From Eubacteriales bacterium (GTDB lineage: Bacteria; Bacillota; Clostridia; JAQUNY01): a stretch of 6,674 nucleotides of DNA. The stretch covers positions 1 through 6,674 of the forward strand of contig JAQUNY010000088.1 in the NCBI GenBank assembly GCA_028717405.1. The letters run 5' to 3'. Each line of letters starts with the position of its first letter. Positions within the stretch are counted from its first letter, which is position 1. The position numbers and the translations under genes are program-made. The notes beneath the pieces were generated by a model. It was not told the origin of the DNA and made no database searches. It saw nothing but the letters and a program-made list of their open reading frames with translations. This document shows positions 1-4,623 of the stretch, one piece after another.

Positions 1-385
1 CAAGCTGATCCTGGCTGATGAGGTGGTTGCCGACTTCATCTGAAGGATAGCTGAGCATAAGTACGATTTCGGAGGAACCCGCCGCTATGCCTCTGAGGCA
101 GACAGCAAACCTGTTGCGGCTCAATATCGGGAAGATGACTCCCAGCGGCTTGCCGTTAAATTTGTGCCTTATATCGGCTGCAATCTGAGCTACAGTTGCA
201 TAATTGCCCTGAGCGCGTGCCACCACGGCTTCTGTGACTGCGATTATATCCCGGTCGCCTATTGAAAACCCGTTACCTGCGGCAGCACTGAGCACACTAT
301 CTGTAACAATGCTGCAGATGTCGTCTCCTTTACGGATGATGGGGGCCCTGATACCTCTTGATATTGTTCCCACAAGTCTTCCCAA
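1..385 (-). CDS. CofE-like F420-0:gamma-glutamyl ligase family protein (N-terminal 128 codons, runs off left edge)
   Basis: This gene reads leftward and is cut by the window edge, so only its first 128 residues are visible. The sequence resembles the CofE family (coenzyme F420-0:L-glutamate ligase, PF01996), which forms amide bonds with glutamate using a nucleotide triphosphate. Visible family features are a GDDI segment at residues 20-23, a GDRDIIAVTEAVVARAQGN block at 43-61, GVIFPILSRNRFAVCLRGI at 82-100 and LSYPSDEVGNHL at 111-122. The last two blocks are, from memory, typical of a subfamily common in Clostridia. Most of those bacteria are not known to make F420, so the true substrate is uncertain. 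The start is TTG at 385-383, supported by AAGGAG at 398-393 seven bases upstream; no in-frame ATG does better. It is divergent from the ATP-grasp/KamA unit. The family assignment is good; the specific reaction is not established. Confidence 0.82.
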   Translation of the reverse strand, partial: MGRLVGTISRGIRAPIIRKGDDICSIVTDSVLSAAAGNGFSIGDRDIIAVTEAVVARAQGNYATVAQIAADIRHKFNGKPLGVIFPILSRNRFAVCLRGIAAGSSEIVLMLSYPSDEVGNHLISQDQL

Positions 386-392
386 TTTGTAT

Positions 393-398
393 CTCCTT
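393..398 (-). promoter_or_regulatory. Ribosome binding site of the CofE-like gene
   Basis: On the minus strand AAGGAG lies seven bases before TTG at 385-383. This near-consensus site decides the choice of a TTG start. Confidence 0.75.
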
Positions 399-416
399 GT
401 TATCCCATAATAACTG

Positions 417-455
417 CCTGCCGCCTGCTGTCCCTGCCGCTCCTGCTGCCGAACT
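417..455 (-). repeat. Imperfect GGCAG/CAGCAGG repeat tract in the CofE-like leader
   Basis: Read on the minus strand, the tract repeats CGGCAG three times at short intervals (followed by CAGGAG, GGACAG and GCAG), with further CAGCAGG units between. It lies in the roughly 108-base leader between the predicted transcription start and the TTG start codon. It is markedly more GC-rich than the AT-rich promoter region beside it. Its role is unknown. Confidence 0.5.
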
Positions 456-499
456 CCTGAAAAAGGATATTCTGATGCCGAAACTGTTCAGGCGTAATC

Positions 500-528
500 A
501 TTATAATATTATGCAGACGTTTAGTAAA
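500..528 (-). promoter_or_regulatory. Sigma-A-type promoter for the CofE-like gene
   Basis: On the minus strand TTTACT (528-523, four of six matches to TTGACA) is followed after 17 bases by a perfect TATAAT (505-500). The predicted transcription start is near 493, giving a leader of about 108 bases. Seen directly; activity is inferred. Confidence 0.62.
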
Positions 529-554
529 GAAAACCGGCAATAAAACGCGAATTA

Positions 555-568
555 ATCCGATAACGGAT
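555..568. repeat. Inverted repeat ATCCG-ATAA-CGGAT, candidate operator
   Basis: Five-base arms flank a four-base centre. It lies between the two divergent promoters, upstream of both. No run of T follows it on either strand, so a terminator is unlikely; a regulator binding site is possible. Confidence 0.4.
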
Positions 569-594
569 GAAAAAGAGTTACAATCTTCAACGCG

Positions 595-608
595 GGCCTC
601 ATGAGGCC
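595..608. repeat. Perfect 14-base palindrome GGCCTCATGAGGCC, candidate operator
   Basis: The 14 bases equal their own reverse complement. The site lies about 32 bases upstream of the rightward -35 element and about 67 bases from the leftward -35. As RNA it could fold into a five-base-pair stem with a CATG loop, but only TTAAA follows on the plus strand, which is poor for a terminator. A dimeric regulator site is the more likely reading. Confidence 0.45.
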
Positions 609-639
609 TTAAACCGCACCGGCATATTCAAATCTGATG

Positions 640-667
640 TTGTTTTACCATATTTAACGACTATAAT
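640..667 (+). promoter_or_regulatory. Sigma-A-type promoter for the ATP-grasp/kamA unit
   Basis: A weak -35 TTGTTT (640-645) is separated by 16 bases from a perfect -10 TATAAT (662-667). The predicted start near 674 gives a leader of about 60 bases. The weak -35 fits a promoter needing an activator or a modestly expressed unit. Confidence 0.55.
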
Positions 668-734
668 TATAAACATATTGTAAAGACGTTGTTCTTCAAT
701 AAATAAATGCTGCAGATAGAGAGTGATCAGCTTG

Positions 735-1838
735 ATGGGTGAAAACGAAAACGAAAACGAAAGCGTCCCTCCGGGGTTGTGCGCAGTCATTGCGTACAAC
801 CTGAAAAAAGGCATCAAAGGCGGTGCCATTGATTCAGAAGCGGAATATGATTCTTTTGAGACCATTGATGCGATAAAAAAAGCATTGGAAACCGAAGGCA
901 TAAAGGTTGATCTTATTGAAGCCGACACCGGGTTCCCGGATAAAATCAGACAATCAAAAGCAGATATAGTGTTCAATATTGCGGAGGGCTTATCAGGAAG
1001 AGGAAGAGAAGCCCACATTCCCGCTATCCTCAGTTTCCTCGGGATACCTTATACAGGCTCTGACGAGACGACATTGTGCCTCAGCCTGGACAAGGCGATA
1101 ACGAAGAGGTATCTTAGCGCGTTCGGCTTTGCGACGCCCCGTTACCAGGTCGTTCGCGAACCCGCATTTGTCCTTGATCCTGAATTGAAATTTCCCGTGA
1201 TAGTAAAGCCTAATCAGGAAGGTTCGGGCAAGGGGATATCTGAAATTGCCATAGCAGACTGTGAAGAGCAGCTGAGGAATGTAGTGGCGAAAAACCTTGC
1301 GACCTATGACCAGCCGATGCTTATCGAAGAGTTTATAAAAGGAAGAGAATTCACTGTCGGCATCCTGGGGAACGGTGACGGCGCCAGTGCTTTTGAACCC
1401 ATGGAAATAAAATATCTCAGCAGTAAACGCGAAGAAAGCATATACAGCTATAATGTCAAATGTAATTATAAAAAATATGTAGAATATGTATGCCCCCCTG
1501 CAGACCTTCCTGCCGGAAAGACGGAGGAAATAAAAGAAATTGCTCTGGGAATACATAAAACGCTCGAATGCAGGGATTTCTCAAGAATAGATTTCAGGAT
1601 GTCCGAAGACGGCACCGTATACTTTATAGAGATTAATCCGCTGCCCGGACTCGCTCCCGGCTACAGCGACTTCCCCATGCTGGCCGGTTTTTGCGGAACA
1701 GGCTACAATGAATTGGTTTTAAGCGTACTTAAAAACGCATTGGCACGATACGGCCGGTTTCCCTCCGGAGGACCCGTTTGTACGACGGGCAGGATAAAGG
1801 ACGGCGCGGAGGAATCTGAAAATGTCGGAAACAGCTGA
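735..1838 (+). CDS. D-alanine-D-alanine ligase-like ATP-grasp enzyme
   Basis: This is a 367-residue cytoplasmic ATP-grasp ligase, a family that joins a carboxylate to an amine through an acyl-phosphate. A pre-ATP-grasp domain (about 15-105) includes VFNIAEG and GIPYTGS. The ATP-grasp fold follows: FPVIVKPNQEGSGKGIS (153-169, nucleotide-binding loop), EEFIKGREF (198-206), and the metal-binding segments RIDF (D286) and EINPLPG (E299, N301). It departs from true Ddl. The usual N-terminal GGxSxE motif is absent, and the D-Ala pocket segment after PG reads LAPGYSDFP instead of the Ddl-type MT.HSL.P. The substrate is therefore probably not D-alanine. GTG at 723 and TTG at 732 are alternative starts. 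ATG 735 is preferred because GTGATC at 723-728 can pair with the 16S rRNA tail at suitable spacing. The gene overlaps kamA by 17 bases, so the two are probably translationally coupled. Confidence 0.85.
   Translation: MGENENENESVPPGLCAVIAYNLKKGIKGGAIDSEAEYDSFETIDAIKKALETEGIKVDLIEADTGFPDKIRQSKADIVFNIAEGLSGRGREAHIPAILSFLGIPYTGSDETTLCLSLDKAITKRYLSAFGFATPRYQVVREPAFVLDPELKFPVIVKPNQEGSGKGISEIAIADCEEQLRNVVAKNLATYDQPMLIEEFIKGREFTVGILGNGDGASAFEPMEIKYLSSKREESIYSYNVKCNYKKYVEYVCPPADLPAGKTEEIKEIALGIHKTLECRDFSRIDFRMSEDGTVYFIEINPLPGLAPGYSDFPMLAGFCGTGYNELVLSVLKNALARYGRFPSGGPVCTTGRIKDGAEESENVGNS
741..764 (+). repeat. Hexanucleotide repeat GAAAAC x3 plus GAAAGC at the start of the ATP-grasp gene
   Basis: Three exact GAAAAC units and one variant unit encode an alternating Glu-Asn run at residues 3-10. 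The unit is six bases, so copy-number change would keep the frame. The run lies before the conserved fold and is probably a flexible tail. Confidence 0.6.
1808..1812 (+). promoter_or_regulatory. Ribosome binding site of kamA inside the ATP-grasp gene
   Basis: GGAGG lies nine bases before ATG 1822, within the coding sequence of the preceding gene. It supports the overlapping start. Confidence 0.7.
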
Positions 1839-3018
1839 AGAACTGATATATGATGCCGGCGGAGATACCGCCGAAGGCGCCGTGCCGGGATCAAAGCCTG
1901 CCGCCGTTTGGCGCGGAGTACCGGGCAGGCAATGGGACGACTGGAAATGGCAGGTCAGGAACAGGGTCATGAACTGTGAACAGCTATCCAGGGTCATCAG
2001 CCTCCGAAATGACGAAAAAGAGGACATTGAAAGCTGCCTTGAGAGATTCAAAATGGCGGTTACACCTTACTATGCGTCCCTTATGGACCCGTGCGACAAA
2101 AAATGCCCGATAAGGATGCAGGCTGTGCCCTCTGCTTCGGAAATGGATACAGAGCCTTGTGAAATGGACGATCCCGTGGGGGAAGAAAAATTTTCGCCTA
2201 CAGAAAACATTGTACACAGATATCCGGACAGGGTTCTTTTCATTCTGACTCATAAATGCTCAATGTACTGCAGGCACTGTACCCGCAGACGAATAGTCGG
2301 CGGCGAGGATTTTACAGCCTCCACGGCTTCAATGGAAAAGGCCTTTGATTATATCGGAGCGCATAAAGAAATCAGGGATGTCCTCCTTTCCGGAGGCGAC
2401 CCGCTGATGCTTTCCGATGCGCGGCTTGAATCCATAATCATGCGTCTCAGGCAGATGCCCCATGTTGAGGTTATAAGGATAGGGACCAGAGTCCCTGTTG
2501 TCCTGCCGATGAGGATAACCGGCGAGCTCGTAGGAATGCTGCGCAAGTACCATCCCATATGGATCAATACTCATTTCAACCATCCGAAGGAAATAACGCC
2601 GGAATCGTCAAAGGCCTGTGAAATGATAGCGGATGCAGGGATACCGCTCGGGAACCAGAGCGTCCTTCTGAAAGGCATAAATAATGACGCCGGAGTTCTG
2701 AAAGAATTGTTCACAAAGCTTGTAAAGATAAGAGTCAGGCCGTATTATCTGTATCAGTGTGATATCGCCAAAGGTATCGGACATTTCAGGACGCCGGTTT
2801 CAGAAGGCATAGAGCTGATGCGTCAGATACGCGGCTATATCTCAGGATATGCGGTGCCGGTGTTTGTGATAGACGCGCCTGGAGGGGGCGGGAAAACGCC
2901 CATAAATCCGGAATACCTGGTGAGTCTTGACGAGAACAAAGCCGTAATAAAAAATTATCTGGGGCAGGAATATACATATACCAATCCTCTTAACACCAGA
3001 CCTTTCAGGGCCCGCTGA
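1822..3018 (+). CDS. kamA: KamA-family radical SAM aminomutase, predicted lysine 2,3-aminomutase, lacking the C-terminal zinc segment
   Basis: This 398-residue enzyme should convert L-lysine to L-beta-lysine using S-adenosylmethionine, a [4Fe-4S] cluster and PLP. Conserved parts in order are WDDWKWQVRNRV (38-49), the cluster motif C146xxxC150xxC153, LLSGGDPL (188-195), THFNHPKEIT (250-259), RPYYLYQCD (306-314) and DAPGGGGKTP (351-360). Relative to the Clostridium subterminale enzyme as I recall it, the core aligns without gaps at an offset of 21. The carboxylate-binding Arg (R155), both side-chain amine-binding Asp residues (D314, D351) and the PLP lysine (K358) are all present. Glutamate 2,3-aminomutases change these Asp positions, so lysine is the predicted substrate. 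The protein ends soon after the fold and lacks the usual C-terminal CxCxxC zinc segment; the partner Cys (268 in the reference) is Asp289. About 30 N-terminal residues are unconserved. No acetyltransferase (AblB) or EpmA follows, so this is probably not the osmolyte or EF-P pathway. Confidence 0.9.
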   Translation: MSETAEELIYDAGGDTAEGAVPGSKPAAVWRGVPGRQWDDWKWQVRNRVMNCEQLSRVISLRNDEKEDIESCLERFKMAVTPYYASLMDPCDKKCPIRMQAVPSASEMDTEPCEMDDPVGEEKFSPTENIVHRYPDRVLFILTHKCSMYCRHCTRRRIVGGEDFTASTASMEKAFDYIGAHKEIRDVLLSGGDPLMLSDARLESIIMRLRQMPHVEVIRIGTRVPVVLPMRITGELVGMLRKYHPIWINTHFNHPKEITPESSKACEMIADAGIPLGNQSVLLKGINNDAGVLKELFTKLVKIRVRPYYLYQCDIAKGIGHFRTPVSEGIELMRQIRGYISGYAVPVFVIDAPGGGGKTPINPEYLVSLDENKAVIKNYLGQEYTYTNPLNTRPFRAR

Positions 3019-3035
3019 ATATCCGGCTGAATATC
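3014..3035 (+). repeat. Short direct repeat GCTGAATATC after kamA
   Basis: Two exact ten-base copies start at 3014 and 3026, the first covering the kamA stop codon. Immediately after comes a small hairpin (AGGTT-CCTG-AACCT, 3036-3049). No T-run follows, so I do not call a terminator. Confidence 0.4.
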
Positions 3036-3064
3036 AGGTTCCTGAACCTTAATGATGCGAGTGA

Positions 3065-3093
3065 TTGTCTTTACTCCTGAAAAAAGGTAAAAT
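3065..3093 (+). promoter_or_regulatory. Sigma-A-type promoter for the Nudix gene
   Basis: TTGTCT (3065-3070, four of six) is followed after 17 bases by TAAAAT (3088-3093, five of six). The predicted start near 3100 gives a leader of about 50 bases to ATG 3151. It also argues against an earlier ATG at 3103, which would be almost leaderless. Confidence 0.55.
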
Positions 3094-3136
3094 GATATTG
3101 AGATGACGGCAGTCATGCTTAATTATTTTTGTCGCG

Positions 3137-3143
3137 AAAGGAG
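3137..3143 (+). promoter_or_regulatory. Ribosome binding site of the Nudix gene
   Basis: AAAGGAG lies seven bases before ATG 3151. It decides the start in favour of 3151 over the upstream in-frame ATG. Confidence 0.75.
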
Positions 3144-3150
3144 TGCTGAT

Positions 3151-3561
3151 ATGCTGATAAGGGATTGCGCTGGCGGAGTTGTTTTTTCAGGGGATAAAAT
3201 ATTTCTCCTGAAAAACGAAAAAGGCGAGTGGGTATTGCCGAAGGGCGTTATCAGGTCAGGAGATTTACCGAACGAGGTGGCAATCAAGAAGGTGAAGGAA
3301 GAGACGGGAGTCGAGGCTGACATTGTTACCCAGGCCGGCGGGACCAGTTATGAATTCTATTCAGTGACAAGGCAGAGACCGATCTGCAACCGTATCACCT
3401 GGTATATTATGAAATCAGAAGAGGAAAAATACAACATACAAAAAGATAAGTTTTCCGAAGGCGGATTTTTTGATATCAAAACCGCCATGGATATGATCAC
3501 GTACAGCCAGGACAGGTCGCTTCTAAGCCTTTCCTATGCGAAATACAAAGAATTGACCTGA
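3151..3561 (+). CDS. Small Nudix-family protein with a degenerate Nudix box
   Basis: This is a 136-residue single-domain protein of the Nudix fold. That family normally hydrolyses nucleoside diphosphates linked to another group. The start ATG 3151 has AAAGGAG seven bases upstream (3137-3143); an in-frame ATG at 3103 lacks such a site and would add 16 unconserved residues. The N-terminal strand CAGGVVF (6-12) and GEWVLPKG (25-32) lead into the Nudix box at 32-54. Against the consensus GX5EX7REUXEEXGU, the first Glu is Asp38, and Arg-Glu are Lys46-Lys47. The EE pair (E50, E51), G53 and V54 are kept. Replacement of the first helix Glu, a metal ligand in MutT, by Lys could weaken or abolish catalysis. 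From memory, similar short Clostridia proteins exist, so this may be a family trait. The substrate is unknown. It appears to have its own promoter. Confidence 0.8.
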   Translation: MLIRDCAGGVVFSGDKIFLLKNEKGEWVLPKGVIRSGDLPNEVAIKKVKEETGVEADIVTQAGGTSYEFYSVTRQRPICNRITWYIMKSEEEKYNIQKDKFSEGGFFDIKTAMDMITYSQDRSLLSLSYAKYKELT

Positions 3562-3563
3562 GT

Positions 3564-3595
3564 CGGCAAATTGTATCCAAAGCATTGCCGGCAAT
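3564..3595 (+). repeat. Inverted repeats just after the Nudix stop codon
   Basis: CGGCAA (3564-3569) can pair with TTGCCG (3585-3590). The latter is also part of a perfect 12-base palindrome ATTGCCGGCAAT (3584-3595). No T-run follows. It could protect the transcript 3' end or bind a protein; the function is unknown. Confidence 0.35.
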
Positions 3596-3642
3596 TCAGA
3601 AATGGGTATTGTCAGATAAGAAGCATCTGGCATGTAATGACG

Positions 3643-3656
3643 GCAGGCTGTCCTGC
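3643..3656 (+). other. Small stem-loop GCAGG-CTGT-CCTGC
   Basis: A five-base-pair GC-rich stem with a four-base loop lies in the Nudix-yigZ spacer. It is one of several stems in this 267-base region, which holds no supported gene. Confidence 0.3.
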
Positions 3657-3688
3657 ATATAGCTCCTGAATTACGAAATTAACTGGAC

Positions 3689-3731
3689 ATGGCGCCGGCA
3701 CTTTTATGCGGCGCCATAATTTATCGGTGCC
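3689..3731 (+). other. Strong stem-loop with a competing alternative fold upstream of yigZ
   Basis: ATGGCGCC (3689-3696) pairs perfectly with GGCGCCAT (3710-3717). After a bulged G the stem continues with GCA/TGC, closing a CTTTTA loop. The sequence after it, AATTTATC, is a poor T-tract. The 3' arm GGCGCC (3710-3715) could pair instead with GGTGCC (3726-3731), forming a mutually exclusive second hairpin. This may be a weak terminator for the Nudix transcript or a regulatory leader for yigZ. I do not recognise a known riboswitch class. Confidence 0.4.
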
Positions 3732-3744
3732 GTGGGAAATTGTT

Positions 3745-3773
3745 TTGAGCTGAGGAAGACCACGCATCATTAT
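3745..3773 (+). promoter_or_regulatory. Weak candidate promoter for yigZ
   Basis: TTGAGC (3745-3750, four of six) is followed after 17 bases by CATTAT (3768-3773, four of six) within an AT-rich stretch. The spacing is ideal but the hexamers are imperfect, so this is tentative. Confidence 0.28.
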
Positions 3774-3828
3774 ATCCGGTAAAGTACGTAAATCAGCGCC
3801 GATGCATAGAGTTTGACGGGAAGGCAAT

Positions 3829-4557
3829 ATGGAAAAATATGGTACGATATCCGGCGTTGCGAAAGCCGAAACAGAGGTCAAAAAATCGAGGTTTATTGCA
3901 GAAATCAGGCATGTCGAAAGTGCAGAGGAAGCCGATTCATATGTCAGGCAGGTCAGGACTGCACACAGGGAAGCGCGGCATGTGGCCTATGCTTACCGGG
4001 TGTTTGAGAATGAAATATTGCTTCAGAAATCAAGCGATGACGGCGAACCTTCAGGAACAGCAGGAATTCCAATACTTGAGGCAATAACGGGAAACGGTCT
4101 TTATGATGTTGTTATAACAGTGACCAGGTATTTCGGAGGCATATTGCTTGGGGCTTCAGGCCTGGGCAGGGCGTACAGCGCCGCAGCCAATGCTGCTGTG
4201 GGCGATGCAAAGCCGGCTGTGACATTGTGCTGTGACAGATTGGGAATCTCTGTTGGATATGGCGCCTGGGAACGTCTGAAGCCCGCTCTCGACAAGGAGG
4301 AAATATATTCCGGCGGGGTGGAGTATGGCGAGCTGGTTGATGCTTCTTTTTTCGTCCCGTCAAAGGCGGCATCGGCCATAAGCGGGAAAATCAGTGAAAT
4401 CACCTGTGGCCAGGCTATTATCAGGGAATATGGAAGGACACATATAACCGCCGATTTGAGAGGCAATTTTCTGAGCATCAGGGCGGGACCTGAGGATAAA
4501 ACAGGGGGAAAGCCGGCAGATGAAACCGTGATAAAGTCTTTAGGCCGGAGCATTTGA
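3829..4557 (+). CDS. yigZ: YigZ/IMPACT family protein
   Basis: This 242-residue cytoplasmic protein belongs to the YigZ family: an IMPACT N-terminal domain (UPF0029, PF01205) followed by a DUF1949 domain with a ferredoxin-like fold. Hallmarks are KKSRFIAEI (18-26), HREARHVAYAYR (46-57), SSDDGEPSGTAGIP (68-81) and VTRYFGGILLG with GLGRAYS (98-117). The C-terminal domain spans about 135-215, and about 25 further residues, rich in Gly, Lys and Glu, form a tail. Eukaryotic IMPACT inhibits the GCN2 kinase through GCN1; the bacterial role is not settled, with a link to translation or nucleic-acid binding suggested. GGGAAGG (3818-3824) serves as ribosome binding site. The 66-base gap to yebC has no terminator, so the two may be cotranscribed. 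Confidence 0.92.
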   Translation: MEKYGTISGVAKAETEVKKSRFIAEIRHVESAEEADSYVRQVRTAHREARHVAYAYRVFENEILLQKSSDDGEPSGTAGIPILEAITGNGLYDVVITVTRYFGGILLGASGLGRAYSAAANAAVGDAKPAVTLCCDRLGISVGYGAWERLKPALDKEEIYSGGVEYGELVDASFFVPSKAASAISGKISEITCGQAIIREYGRTHITADLRGNFLSIRAGPEDKTGGKPADETVIKSLGRSI

Positions 4558-4576
4558 CACTGGCAGCTAAAATTAT

Positions 4577-4610
4577 GAACAGACAGGATCGAGCAGACAG
4601 GAACGAACAG
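4577..4610 (+). repeat. 14-base tandem repeat running into the yebC ribosome binding site
   Basis: Units start at 4577 (GAACAGACAGGATC), 4591 (GAGCAGACAGGAAC) and 4605 (GAACAG, then diverging into GGGGAG). The first two differ at two positions. The third copy merges into the Shine-Dalgarno sequence of yebC, giving several weak AGGA motifs in register upstream of the real site. Confidence 0.6.
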
Positions 4611-4616
4611 GGGGAG
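4611..4616 (+). promoter_or_regulatory. Ribosome binding site of yebC
   Basis: GGGGAG lies seven bases before ATG 4624, at the end of the 14-base repeat array. Confidence 0.7.
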
Positions 4617-4623
4617 TATTTAA

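Larger units (their letters stand above)
386..734. other. Divergent intergenic region with no supported gene
   Basis: This stretch of about 350 bases separates the leftward CofE-like gene from the rightward ATP-grasp gene. It holds a leftward promoter (500-528), a rightward promoter (640-667), two inverted repeats between them (555-568 and 595-608) and a GC-rich GGCAG-type repeat tract (about 417-455) inside the leader of the CofE-like gene. Open frames here are short, lack a ribosome binding site or overlap the flanking genes, so no protein is called. Confidence 0.7.

Noticed and set aside
358..543. Plus-strand open frame of 61 codons in the divergent region
   Set aside because: It starts inside the CofE-like gene on the other strand, has no ribosome binding site and shows repetitive Pro/Ala low-complexity sequence from the GC-rich tract.
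993..1556. Minus-strand frame of 187 codons opposite the ATP-grasp gene
   Set aside because: It lies wholly antisense to a gene with clear family motifs and its product shows no recognisable domain; it is a frame shadow.
3036..3049. AGGTT-CCTG-AACCT hairpin after kamA as a terminator
   Set aside because: The stem is only five base pairs and no T-run follows; transcript termination here cannot be supported.
3103..3150. Upstream ATG 3103 as the Nudix start
   Set aside because: It lacks a ribosome binding site and sits right after the predicted promoter, whereas ATG 3151 has AAAGGAG at ideal spacing and begins at the conserved domain.
3612..3881. Minus-strand frame of 89 codons across the Nudix-yigZ spacer
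   Set aside because: It begins inside yigZ on the opposite strand, has no supporting ribosome binding site, and its sequence is explained in part by the inverted repeats. I could not match it to a family, though conservation in relatives would reopen the question.
4101..4553. Minus-strand frame of 150 codons opposite yigZ
   Set aside because: Antisense shadow of a clearly conserved gene, without family motifs.
4554..4573. Perfect -35-like TTGACA at the yigZ stop codon with TAAAAT nearby
   Set aside because: The TAAAAT begins only eight bases after TTGACA, far short of the 16-18 needed, and no good -10 lies at the correct distance.
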